Assembly: GCF_947242115.1 (NCBI RefSeq) | Contig: NC_074712.1 | Span: 45,451,838 to 45,515,837 of the forward strand | DNA from: Biomphalaria glabrata | Lineage: Eukaryota; Mollusca; Gastropoda; Planorbidae | DNA: 64,000 nucleotides | Direction of reading: 5' to 3' | Shown here: positions 1 to 11,965 of the stretch, piece by piece | How positions within the stretch are numbered: the first letter of the stretch is position 1 | Layout of the letters: each line of letters begins with the position of its first letter | Notes under the pieces: generated by a model | Seen by the model: only the letters and a program-made list of their open reading frames with translations | The model's database searches: none | Told to the model about the DNA's origin: nothing | Program-made: the position numbers and the translations under genes

Positions 1-219
1 TCTGAGCGAAGCATTACACAGCAGACACATAGGGGAAAAAATTATATTGGGGGGGGGGAGACTTTAACTACATAGAAACACTTTTAGACAAGCAATACAC
101 AAACACACAGGTCCACTCCCTCGGTCAACGAGTGAAAGTTATGATTTCCTAAGAGAAATCAAAGGAACTTTTCGCTTGGTGGACGCATGCAGAGCGTTAC
201 AGCCAGGGGAAGGGAAAAT

Positions 220-300
220 ACCCTAAAACATAGCTCATACCCTAAAACATAGCTCATACCCTAAAACATAGCTCATACCCTAAAACATAGCTCATACCCT
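220..300. repeat. 19-bp minisatellite, four copies plus a partial
   Basis: The unit reads accctaaaacatagctcat and repeats four times without change, followed by five bases of a fifth copy. It lies just before a LINE tail. No coding role is visible. Confidence 0.9.
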
Positions 301-399
301 GTGGAGACAAGAATAGACAGATTCTACACTCCAGTAAATTATTTGGAGTTACACACATCCACGAGATGCTAGATTACACTGACCACAGAGGAGTGCTAT

Positions 400-600
400 T
401 AAGGCTAGGAGGAAAAAAAGGTGGCAAAAAAAAAAAACAACGAAAAGTCAGGCGAAGAAAGGCGTAGAAGACAAAAAGAAAACTTAAATAGACCGCCGCG
501 GTAACAGCTTTGTCTGCAAGAGATGCGGGAAAATATGAAGCTCGCAACTGGGTTTGCATGGTCATGTGAAATACTGCACTCATCGTTAGTCTTCGGAATC
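400..600 (+). mobile_element. LINE 3' coding tail, decayed
   Basis: One forward frame reads SFVCKRCGKI, a stop, then SSQLGLHGHVKYCTHR and a second stop. The spacing of Cys-x2-Cys with a later His and Cys is the zinc-finger tail that ends the reverse-transcriptase protein of several animal non-LTR retrotransposons. The stop inside the finger shows the copy is dead. The bases before it are Lys/Arg-rich and A-rich, also common near such ends. The family cannot be named from this short piece. Confidence 0.45.
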
Positions 601-640
601 GAAGACATTCCCATTAATTAATATCTGGAGAACACATTGG

Positions 641-2744
641 ATTTTTCGAACGATGATAGAATATCTGAATATCTGTGATCGAAGTTTGTAATGTTCTTGT
701 TTGAGAGCCTTGTTAATATGTTAAGGTCCATGCAAACCCTAAGTTGCCGTTTGTTTTCTTGACAACGTCCATTTGACCAGTCAGTTCATCAACGGGAACA
801 GAATAGGTCTGTATATCTCCTCACCAGCGAGTCAATACCTAGCCTTCATGATATGGGGGAATATTACAACACTGTGAGACAGCCTGCTCAATCATACGCA
901 TTGGCAGAATTTTGGGAGGGGGGGGGGAAAGGACCAAAATTTGTTTACAAAAAAGATGCTTTACCTTTTTCTACAGGCTATTTGAAATCTAAGACATATT
1001 CGTGAGAGAATCCAGAATAAGCGTAATAGGTGGCGATTTTTTAATGGAGGGGAGGGGGTTGGATTAGTATGTAGGCCCTAATGAGTACAAATGTTATCTT
1101 TTGTGTTTGTCTCATTCACTTTGGGCGTTCTTTTAGAACTGTAGAATGTCTGCATCCAACTTGGGAGCATTGTGACTTTAGAAGTGCTTACCAAAGGACC
1201 AGGCAGCCATATTATGAACCATTCTTTATTTTATTTTGAACTATTATTTCCCTAGATTATAAATCTATAAACCAAGAATCTAATGAGGACTTTGATCAGC
1301 ACCAGGTTTCTCTGCAGCTTTCCACTGGGACTTATAGATCTTTTTGTTTTCTTCCTTGAAAGCCAGTTTCTGTGGCACGTAGTAGCCATCTAAACAAACA
1401 AAGTTCCGATCCAAGTTTGTTTTTGAACTATGCATGCTTACCGACTATACAAATTAAACTGCTTATTGGGAGATGTCTTGGTGTAAGTTTAAATTGAATG
1501 AATAAAGACAGATTGAGCGCACTAGGCTGGATACATGACTTTTTCAAAATTTGTGATAGGACAAACTTATTATCAGCAGTAAGGTACTTTATACGAAAAA
1601 ACTCATGCAGATTTTATCTGTGATCACTGAGTGTAAGGTATGCTCCAAATTGGGATCACTGAATGTATAGTATATATAGATCTCAGACCTCATCTTTCTT
1701 AACAAGCATTTATGTTAGTCTATGGAACTCAATGGCTCAGAATTAATATTCGGCCTTGCCTATATATACTTCAGCTCAAAATGACTTCTAAGATTGTATG
1801 CAAAAAGATAGGAGGGAAAAAAATGTTGACATATAAGATTTTCTAAAGGAATATTTTATAGGCGATAATTCTTTTACTTTATGTAGATCTATGTATTTAT
1901 CTATAATCTATAATGTTGTTAATGTGAACAATGTATTACTACATTTGTTTTATTTATTAAACAAAAAAACAAAAGAAAACAAATGAGTTCAAAGTTTATT
2001 TTGCTAAGTTACTCTTTGGCCATAGGTATAGAAGTTTTACCAGTATTCAATAAGATACCTTTTATGTTTTGTTTTAAACTATACTAAATCTATATACTTA
2101 AACATAATGACAAATTACACATTCTTTGTTTATTATGGCTTTAGACATCATATTGAATTTTAGCTTTTGTTAACCTAAGGCTGGGGTTTCAATATGAGGA
2201 ATCCTAGCAAATGATTGGTCCTCATGGTGCAGAGTATTGACGCATTGGAGCTTGACTTCTGAGAGAAAATATCAGGTTTCTATTTTAATAGTGTCAACAC
2301 AGTCATAGTAGATAGTCTTTCTGAATATGTTTTGGGGGAATGTAAAAGTGGCTTGTCATCAGATTTACTTAGAAATCCCCAGGGATTGTAGGAAAATAAT
2401 GAACCCAACTTCATCTCCCTTAGGGACCAAAATGACTCAAAACATTCCTATTTGCTATTTTAAAAAAAAAGGACTAACAATTTAAAACTTGCTTTTATAA
2501 TAACATCAGACAGTACATCATTAAATCTTATTACTTTTACAGACATAAACATATCAGCCTATATCAATTTTGTTTCCCTGATAACCTAGTTTTGATCATA
2601 TATTAAAATTTGTTGAAATAATAACTTTGTTATGTACAAATAATACAACCCATTCAATCACAATATTGAAGAATGTTATGTTCCTCTTCACTCTGAGGCA
2701 AATATCACAGACAATTAACAAAAATGAACTCTGCACTGAACAAG
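641..2744. other. Non-coding stretch downstream of FBXL15
   Basis: No open frame here resembles a known protein. The sequence is AT-rich with several G-runs (about 915-926 and 1046-1058). Its right part must hold the 3' untranslated region of FBXL15, which is read on the minus strand and stops at 2745. No single polyadenylation signal stands out. Bases 2200-2290 weakly resemble a tRNA-derived SINE head but are too diverged to call. Confidence 0.6.
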
Positions 2745-5700
2745 CTACAGCACCATATTTATCCTGGCATTTAAATTTATCTGTTGAAGATCAAGCCGGT
2801 TTAAATTTAATCCTGAAGGTGCAGCTTTATCGATTCTGACTTTTTTTGAGCGTAAATAGGTCAGGCTCTCTTCTGTGATATCTCGACACTCTCTGACTTG
2901 CAATGCTTTCAGTTTAGGACAGTAGTGAGAAATAAGTCTAAAGAAATAAACAAAAGATGTATAAAGTAATTTTCATGGAGAACAGCATAATAAATAAATG
3001 TTGATATTATCTTATAGTAGAGTGCCTCTGAGTCCACTCAGCTCTAATGACATTGGTTGGGGAAAAGTAAAGGTCATTGGTCATAGTGAAATCAACATAA
3101 CACCCTCATTAACAGTAAGCCACTGAAACAGATGACCTTTCCCATTGATTGCAAGGTATGAAAAGAAGTTTACTTTAAATGTTTTTGCCAGACATGTAAT
3201 GGTGTTCACTTAACTCATTCAGGGTGGGGTTACTCTCAGCAAGTAACTTCGCTAGCACTGGAAAGTGCAATGTTACTCTCAGTGAGTAACTTGGTTTACA
3301 ATATTTATTTCACTATCTTTTTTATTTATTTCTCTTTTTTTTTTATTTTCCGGATGTGGGAGTGATTGTTCTTAGTTTTGGTAGTGAATTCAATGCAGTA
3401 CCAGTAACTTTTTTTTTTAAAAAGACAACACTATGTTAATGGTTCCTCTTTTTTAGTTTATTTCCTGGGACCCAAAAAATGTAAATAATACAACTTCTTA
3501 GTGCATTTGTTCATCTTTTATGAAATTTGATATGATTAAATGTGTTTAGTGTTGTGATTTGTATATACATATGGATTAAATATTTAATTAAAAGGCAAAA
3601 TCTTTCAGTATATCGATTTGTTTATGAAATTTTGAAATATCCTTAACTGTGCTCAGTTTAAAATTAAGGAAAAATAAAATTCTTGAATAATGTATTTGAT
3701 TTACTATACTTTTGTAGCCCATTCATTTTCCATTAAAATAAAATAAAATATGTTAGATTATTTAATTTAAAAAAGTTATGTTTGTTTTAGTAACTCTTCC
3801 CAAAAATTTGAGTTCATCCCAGAAAACTCCATTTTCTTCTATCAAAATAATTCACAATGAGAGAGTTAAAGAATAAAAAAGTATTAAGTACCAGTATACA
3901 TAAATCTATTTTACAAAATGCTTGATTAGGAGATGAAGGCTGTTGTGAAATCATTACATTATTTGTTTGTTCTATACTCTTAGGTTTTATGTTAAAGTTT
4001 AAAAAGTTCCGCAAGACTGCACTTCTTCTTTCAACCTTGAGTTTTTCCAGGTGTTAGAAAGCAACTTATAATGTGTGTTAATTCAATAAATAAGAACTAA
4101 AAAAGATCTAAAATGAGAAGATCTAGTCTTTTCCACAAACAACTGCAACAAACTGCCTTTTGTGAATTACAACTATATATAGTTATACGAATCTGATATT
4201 TTATATTTTTTAAAGTGGTGAAAAGCACATGTAAGAGTTTTTTTCTTTTTTTTCATTTTTACATAAAATATGTCAGTTCAGCAATTGTATTGACTGTGAC
4301 ATTAGCCTCTAGGTCAGGTAATGTTGAGAAATACTGAGTCAAAATTAGAAACATTTTACAACTTGCAATTAGCATACACATTAATTCATGTATATAAATT
4401 ACTGTTTAAAATCATACATGGTTACTTTAAGCAAAGTACAAGTATAATTGGATATTAAATGTTCTCACAATACAGTACCATTTGATTTCTATTTTTCTCC
4501 CCTAAAGGCATTTTTTTTTATAAACACAGATTTACTTTTGGCCTGTCAAGCTTAGTTCACCTCCTCACTCATCAACTAGACTAGATCTGAGAAACATTAA
4601 GCTAAAACAATCTTGGCTACACCCACTCATAACTTAATTAGACTCAAGAATGGCTTTGAACAAAGATTTTATAGTAATTCTGAACTTTCTGCTCTTTTAC
4701 TAAAGTAATTAAACTTGTTAATGTAATTTTTGGTTTATTTAATTCAAAAATAGTTTCCTTACTAATATTCAAGAGCAGTTCCTTAGAGAGCATCCCTAGA
4801 TGTATATGTGCATAATAAGAACAAATAACCTATGGCGGAAAACAGATTTCCTATTGAAAACGCATTTTTGTAGTTCAAGGTTCATTTTCTACATAAAATA
4901 GATCATCCATGTAAAATTTGATTTACTGATGGATACATCTATATTTGTGTAAGCTTCATAAGCAAAATTTTTTTGAAATACGTTTTTATAATCAATTTGT
5001 GCGTTTGTGAATACCAGCAAGTATGTACTAAAGGACAGAAAAGATTTACTTTTGGATTTAAGTGCTCCCGTTTCAAAAGGTAAGAAACATTTTTTTTATA
5101 TAAAATTCATGTATAAAATACATGCTTACCATTTAGAAATGGATTTACTACGTGATAAAGAAAACAAAAGGTGAATATATTGGTTCATTTGTCTTATTTT
5201 TTAAAAAAATAGCCTCGATGTCATTTCCGAGTTTTTTTCCGTCCGTAAACATCATGTACAATTATTTTTTTAAATATGATTTAAATAACACCGATTTTAC
5301 TATTTAAACACATTTTTTTTTTATTTCGGTAGTAATAATGAATTCTTTTTAGTTCTTTTTGAAAATTAAAAAAAAAAACTTTAAAAAAAAAAAAATTCTT
5401 AGAATCTTCTACAAGTATACTTACCTTGTGACACATTCTTCTTTTAATATTTTTTGTTGTTTTGTGAAATTCATGGATTAATAGACATATCTTCTGAGTG
5501 ATGGATTTTTCATGTCGAGGGGTAAGTGTGATTGACCTATTTTTTTATGGGTAAATAATTGTCTGATGCTAATGATTTTTTTTTTTTTAATTCCTCTATG
5601 CTTAGGCATTAAAATTGATATATAATATGTCAAAACTGTAACTGGTTTTGTTATTAAGCATGATGATAAGTTATAATTGCAACTTTTTTTTTTACGTTGA

Positions 5701-8700
5701 GGGTGGGGTCTAGGGGGGCTAAATTAATAGGCATAAATGTTTTTTAAAAATTAGTTTTTGAATTTTTTTCAAATGTTCTATGAATATACTTTACTTTGTG
5801 AAACATTTTTCTGTAAATAACATTATGAATTTGTGAAATTCATGGATTATTGGATATATCTTCTGTGAGTGATGGATTTTTCATTTTTAGGGGTAAGTGT
5901 GTTTGACCCAATTTTTTAATATTAAATAATTGTCTGCTGCTTCTGATTTTATTTTTTTTTTAATTCTTCTATTCTTGGGCATCAAAAATGATATATAATA
6001 TGTCAATAAAAGCCAATTTGAAATTGATAAAAAAAATAGCCCTAAAAGTAGAATGTTGAAAGCTCAATCTGTTTTCCGCCCTATATAGACCTATATAAAA
6101 TGTATATAAAATCATTAATGTGTTTTATAACAAAATTATTATTAAACAAAGAACATTATCAAACCAAAAATGAGAAAAACTGGCTCATCCCAGCTTATGA
6201 AAGCTTTTTGCTTCAAACAGAAGTATAATCTTAAAAAGTTGAGGATATAAAATGCAAACCATTTAGATTAGGCCATTTATCAGTTAAACATAAGTTTACC
6301 AATTTTTTACCATTCATAAGTTCTGATTAGTCTTTTAGTTCTTGTATATGCTCTCTATTAGACTAAAAGCATCCAATGATTTTCTACACACAAAACAATA
6401 GCCTTCTCATTCCACCACAAAACATTGTAAATACTCTGGTAGGTCTAAAAGGAAAATAGATTTTTAAGGGCTTATAAATTTTTTTATTGTTAATGTGCAA
6501 AATTTCAGAAAAAAAAGAGAAAAAGATAAAAAAAAAAACATGATTAAAGTAACAACATACTTAATGGAATTATCTGTTACTCTCCAACAACTTCGGACAC
6601 TGAAATTAATCAGTTCAGGACAGCTGTGAGCTATAGCTCCCACTGCTCGATCTGTTAATCCAAACAGATTGGCTAGTAGCAAATGCTTAATGCTGAAAAA
6701 GAATATATATTAATGTTTCTCACAATTTCAAAACAATCTTTAGAAATCAATTTTAGACTAGATTTAAATGTTAAGATTAGTTTAATATTTATCAATAAGA
6801 ATGAATAATCGTTAGGGTAATAAAAAAACAAAAATATTTATAATTCTTTCATCTGCCTGAAGTCTGAAAAGATATTGGGGCATCACAAGTTATCTGACAC
6901 CTATTTTAGCCTATTATCCAGCATATGGCACAATTATTGTCTGGTATTTTCCCATCTCTTCATTTTTTCTTGTACTGTAACTTGCAGGTAAGTCTGGTTA
7001 ATACAGTGATAAGGCCATGCCACCTGTGTTTATGCTTTATACAAAGGTTGATTGTTCATTCTCATGAGGCCCAATAAACTTTTGCTTCAAATGCAAACTT
7101 CCTTATTTGTGATGCAGCAGTTTATATGAGTGAGACCCTATAACTTCTTAAAGCATTTCATTTCTTTGGCTTGAATATTTCTCTTTATAACTCTGCTGCC
7201 AGAGCCCAATAATCACAGGCCATGACAAAGTGGCACATTAACTTGATCAAAAACAAAATTTAATAAAATACTCTAAAAGACACAAAGATAAAGGCACATT
7301 CCTCGTCCCATATGCTAGGACAAATTTGTACAAATACTCCTTCTTCCCTAGTGCTATTAGAGCATGGAATGGGTTGCCTGAGCTAGCCAGGAAAACCAGT
7401 GACTTGGCAGAATTTAAGTCATTGGTTAATATGCATGACTAAATGCATGACGCATAGGACGTAATCATCATCTTTTTTGAAGTAACGTCTGTATTATATA
7501 AGATAAGATCTTTGTTATATATTTTTGTCAACTCCACCAGTCATAGAGTTCATTAGGTCATGTAGGAAACTTTAGATTAATAATAATGCTGTCATTTTTT
7601 TCCCTTCACTTTCTTACCCTCAGTATAAAAAACAAACTATCCATTAAAAAAAAACATGTTTTAAAACCATAGTTCACATCAAGTTTTTTAAGCTTTTTTT
7701 CTACAAGCCTGTTGTGAACTTCTACTACTGTAACAGAAGGTTCACCACATTGAAAATGTAACCTTCATAATTAGTCTACAGATATAGTAAGTATTTAAGC
7801 AAAATATGTACGCAGGCAAGAAAATTAAATGTTGCTTGCTTGAGAAGATCAGACAATTCTAATATGAACATGTACATACATTCATATTTATTTACATATA
7901 TTTATTTGAATAGACAGATATTTTATAAGATCAGCACAATGGTACTAGTAAATAAAAGACAAATTTACAATAAAAAGAAATTGAATCCTGACTAGTCTAC
8001 TATTTCACCTATAATAGTTGTGTTCAAATTAGTATAATACCTAATAGTTAAATTAAAACTTTAAAATCTTTATTTACCTGGGAGTAAATTGCACCAGCTG
8101 AACGATCAGATTGTCATCTAAATTCCAACATCCTGATAAATCAAGGAACTCCAAGCAGAGTGGTGTGTTCATGAAAGACAAAAAATTATCTCCAACCAGC
8201 CATACACAGTCTTTAAGACAGAGATGCTTTAAGTACTTACAGTTGACACCAATGGAATATATCACTGGCCCAGAGAGTGCTGAACACCCAGTCAAGTCAA
8301 TTTTTTCAAGATGTGGATTAGAACTAATTATGGGCAAGATAGTCTCGCTGTTAAGCCATGACTTGGCCCCACGGACACACAGGGACCTTAGATAAATATT
8401 ATTCCTGGTCATGATTTGAAAAGCTTTGGAAGAAAAATGATCTCCTAAACTGCAAGTGTTAACATGAAACTGTAGCCCGAAGTGAGTTTGTATCAAGTCT
8501 CTGAAGCCTGTGCTAACTAGTCGAAGTCTGAACAGGTCCTTAATGCTGAGGTATGGAAGCAAATAGTTGCACAGTACTTGTTCCCATGGCAAATCTAAAA
8601 GACTGATGCTGTCAAAGTAAGTTGATTCACTGAGTCCAGATGACAGATCAGATTTCTTTGCAGATATATTGGGAGTTCTTTCATTAAACGTAAGATTTTC

Positions 8701-8769
8701 ATGCAGTTTTATTTCAGATTCACTTAAATCCAATTCAAGTCTGTCATTGTCTAAGTTTTTGAATGCCAT
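2745..8769 (-). CDS. FBXL15: F-box and leucine-rich repeat protein 15
   Basis: Substrate-recognition subunit of an SCF (SKP1-CUL1-F-box) ubiquitin ligase. In vertebrates FBXL15 targets the ligase SMURF1 and so affects BMP signalling. Coding exons, in reading order, are 8769-8078, 6692-6561 and 2937-2745. Lengths of 692, 132 and 193 give 338 residues, and all junctions are GT-AG. Residues 57-97 form the F-box (LPWEQVLCNYLLPYL start), followed by leucine-rich repeats of the Cys-containing type (IDLTGCSALSG, LCLKDCVWLVG, LDLSGCWNLDD, FSVRSCWRVTD, LQVRECRDITE). The C-terminal segment SLTYLRSKKVRID aligns with human SLSRLRKRGVDID. Human FBXL15 has 300 residues, and the extra length here is an N-terminal extension rich in Ser, Glu and Asp. 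Minus-strand bases ctctttag|actt at about 8802 look like an acceptor, so a separate 5' untranslated exon is likely. Family call is firm. Confidence 0.93.
3055..3165 (+). mobile_element. tRNA-derived SINE (family 2), 3' half
   Basis: Within FBXL15 intron 2. The run from ttggggaaaagtaaagg to cagatgacctttcc follows the 3' half of the fuller SINE at 57008-57245 (ttggggaaagtaaaggcag, then cagatgaccttt). The tRNA-like head is missing. Confidence 0.6.
5400..6015. repeat. Diverged tandem duplication in FBXL15 intron 2
   Basis: Two blocks of about 230 bases repeat at a spacing of 369. The word ttgtgaaattcatggatta starts at 5462 and again at 5831, and tgatggatttttcat, aaataattgtctg and gatatataatatgtca recur in the same order in both. 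The copies have diverged by substitutions and small gaps. No gene content is visible. Confidence 0.8.
7283..7515 (+). mobile_element. LINE 3' end (family A)
   Basis: Lies in FBXL15 intron 1. The frame reads [20 protein letters not shown] and on to GLPELARKTSDLAEF before a stop. This is the usual C-terminal end of animal endonuclease-reverse transcriptase proteins (FFPSAIRxWNxLP). The 3' untranslated tail runs through tgaagtaacgtctgtatt to a short gataagat end. Further copies lie at 29310-29560, 29668-29785, 46388-46545 and 58575-58825. Confidence 0.75.
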
Positions 8770-8782
8770 AACTTAAATGCAT
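8744..8782 (-). promoter_or_regulatory. Upstream ORF overlapping the FBXL15 start
   Basis: An ATG at 8782 lies 13 bases before the FBXL15 ATG, in another frame. It opens a 12-codon frame ending in TGA at 8744, past the main start. If the predicted acceptor at about 8802 is used, this upstream ORF is in the mRNA and could lower translation of the main frame. Seen in sequence; the effect is inferred. Confidence 0.4.
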
Positions 8783-9527
8783 TGAGTTTATCTTTTCAAG
8801 TCTAAAGAGAATAGAAAAATAAAGCCTAAATTATCAATTATCACACATAGGTTTTTATATTGAACATAAGATTATATCAAATTCTGGTAAATTAGAAGTT
8901 TTTCTTTTCTCAATAAAAAAATTTTAATTAACAGGCTTGTTCAGTTATTACATATATTTGATTTTTTTTTTAAATATAAAGCTTTCAAACCATCTTCAAC
9001 ATAAAGCAGTTTAAATATATTTCAAGAAAATTATTAAGTAATACACAAAAAAATATTTTTATCACAATTTTTATAAAGGAACCACTTTTCTTCTGTTACC
9101 CTTTTATTATTTTAAGTTTTAAATTTCATTGACACTTACTATTATAAAATTACTCCAGAACAGAGCTTGGCAATAAATACTATAGGTCCACACACACATA
9201 GTTTCAGAATTTTCAAACATAATTATGACAGCAACTGCAAATTTAAAAAAAAAAAAAAAATATCAGGCAAGAGATAAGCAAAAAAATAAGCAAAGGGAGT
9301 CAATCATCATTTCGTACATATATGTTTTGGCCACGACCTGAAGTAAGGCAATTTCATGAATAACCATGACGTATGGCTAATATCTAATGTACTTGAAATT
9401 AAAAGTGCATATATATGCTAGTTTGACTGGACACCTCAGGAAATTATGGGAAATCCCAATTATATATTTGGGGATACATTACTGTGGTTTCATTGTAAGT
9501 ATTATTTTTTGGCTTATGTGCGTATAG
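8783..9527. other. Upstream region of FBXL15
   Basis: AT-rich DNA with A/T runs (for example 9244-9260). It probably holds the first untranslated exon and promoter of FBXL15, but no TATA box or initiator can be picked out with confidence. No coding sequence seen. Confidence 0.5.
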
Positions 9528-9535
9528 TTTTCTAT

Positions 9536-11957
9536 TAGGGGTGCACCGGATAGTTGCTCCGGCTCCTGCCGAATATCCGGCATTTTTTTACTATTTGGCT
9601 CCGGTCGGATATCACTACCGGATAGTAAAAAGTACACCTATTTAATATGCATAAAGTGGACCTCGTTCCATTAATGTCTGTTGTAGAATGTATTAATGTT
9701 TATATTAAAACAAAATAAGGTGCTTAAAAATAGAGCCATTATAAATATGCACCAAACATCGTTTAATAGAAAGACAAAGCATGTTAATAACTTAATATAA
9801 ATAGAAATGAAACTTTACATCATAAATGCGCTTAACATACAGAGCAGCAATGGCTGGCACTTTTTTCAATTTGTCTTGACCTTTGAGTAGGTTAGTTAAC
9901 ATGTTAAAATGCTACATTCCTTGACTACGTCATGCTGACCAGACGTCTGTCTAGCTGTGCGGGTATATCTCCAGAGGTAGAGATGAACAACTCCCACCCC
10001 TTTAGTCCATCACATTGAGTTTTTTTTTATAGGCAGGTGACCACAAGTTAAATACGATGGACGTAGGTTTAATGTCAGCGTATTGACACTCTCTAGAGGT
10101 CACACCTTTCGAAAGAACTGAGTTTGTTTACTTAGTAGTTAATCTTTATTAGGGGGGCTGGACTACAAGAGCCACACCTCTAAGGTAACTAAGGTATATT
10201 TCCAGCTGAACAACTCCCTCCCCTTTTATTTGTTTCGTTCACCACATTGAGTTCATTGATTGACAGGTGACCCCAAGTCAGATACGATGGACGTTAGCAC
10301 TCTTTAGAGGTCACACGAGGAAACTATGTTTGTTTACTTAGTAGTTAATCTTAATTGGGGGGGGGGGGGGTGTGGACTGGACATCTACACGGGTATCCGG
10401 ACAAAGAGTTTGCTTATTTGGAGAAAAATCTTAATCACAGGGTTGGGCTAGAGGCCACACCTTTTCAAGTGTGCCGAGTTACTTGAACATAAATCTCAGT
10501 TAGTAAGCTGGACTAAAGATCACACACATCTAAACGAGTGACCTTTAGCTACACAGAACACAAACCTCGAGATTATATAGCCCAGTAAGCCACTAACTAA
10601 TTATTTTGTAGAAGACACGACCAGGGCTATCTTTAAATGGAGAGCTAAACACCCCCTACACTTTATTTTATTTCTTTGGTCCTTGACACCCAATTTATTG
10701 ATAGACATTGACCATTTTTAAGCCTGAATGAAAAAACACAACGTGCTAACAAAGGATATTACACTGTCAATAAATATTACGGTTAAATAATTTTTCTAAC
10801 GTGTTAACTTGAATATTACTCCTGCAGTTAAGTGTCTTGATTTGATAACAATATTCTTAATAATTAGTGACAGTCAATTAACTCCTTGTTATTACTAGTT
10901 TTTTTTTACTTAAGATGCGTACTTAGCCACTGTGTATCAGGCTAGGACGACTTTTACACACCTGACATCCATAGGCTTACTATCGTTCCCTTTTGTAACA
11001 GATACTGAAACCAGGAATAAAATAATTAATAAGTAATAATTAAGGAAGATGTTTCTAACATACGTTCTTTGCATTTAATGTTTCTTATGTACGTTCTTTG
11101 CACAATAAAATAAAACAAAGATGTGCATGTTTGCATGTGTGTATTTTTTTGCCTTGTATTAAAATCTTTACAAAGAAAGCTAATTTCATTGTTGAATTCT
11201 TTATACTTAATAAATAACGGAAAACCTTACAGTAAATTTTAAAATCCCATAAAATAAATTGAAAAATAATACCGCAGTTAGATCTAGCAAACAAAGAAAC
11301 AATATGCTGGAGCGTAAAAAAAAACAACAACCCTTGACCTCTAACTAGTGGACGGGTATAATTTATCTATATGCTTGACTGACCATTTTTTTGACTGACA
11401 CCCAACTCTATTGTGTGCGTATGCTCAAGGAAAAAACAATGCTTGATGGTTAACACAAACAACTATACACACTACACTAGGACTACATGTGTAGGCTCAC
11501 TAGGTATATCTGACCAGGTTGTTGGTCTGAAATTCATGAACACATACATTCGACCACTATACAAGGCAGATGCACTTTACTTATGAGAGATTTACATTAG
11601 TAACTATAGTGAAATATATACTAACATTATTTACATTGACCTTCCTACACACATCCTTTACAGTTGGTGGCATCGTACATACACACAGACACACTCATGC
11701 TATACAGATTTTTAGAAATACTGTTAAGTTTGAATAAATCAATCAGTAACAGAGTTTAAAACAATATGGTATATAAAAGGAAAAAAAATAAAACCAACCA
11801 ATATAGGTATGTTATTTAACAGTTTCGTAAAATGTTCAGCAACACAAGCTATTAACAAGACACTTGTGTATCCGGCTCCGGCTCAATATCAAATTTTACT
11901 ATCCGGTCATATCCGGCCCCGGCCGGATATCAAAAAGTACAATCTGGTGCACCCCTA
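9536..11957. mobile_element. Non-autonomous hAT-like DNA transposon, 2.4 kb
   Basis: The ends are inverted: TAGGGGTGCACCGGAT on the left, and on the right the complement of TAGGGGTGCACCAGAT. A perfect 8-bp target duplication, ttttctat, flanks it at 9528-9535 and 11958-11965, as made by hAT-type transposases. The outer ~100 bases on both sides are dense in CCGGATAT/CCGGCTCCGG words, many of them palindromic, and are likely transposase-binding subterminal repeats. The inside holds no transposase frame. It contains tandem repeats (9975-10510) and AT-rich filler. The element probably moved using a transposase supplied elsewhere. Confidence 0.9.
9975..10510. repeat. Internal tandem repeats of the 9.5-kb element
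   Basis: Two clear copies, roughly 9980-10165 and 10205-10365, share cacattgag, acaggtgacc, gatacgatggacg, agaggtcacac and tttgtttacttagtagttaatctt in the same order, each ending in a G-run. A third, more diverged copy (about 10395-10530) keeps the ggccacacctttt part. Confidence 0.8.
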
Positions 11958-11965
11958 TTTTCTAT

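Noticed and set aside
3220-3300. Possible piggyBac-type terminus (ttaactcattcagggtgg)
   Set aside because: No second end and no TTAA duplication found. Only two small inverted pairs (gttac...gtaac) are visible.
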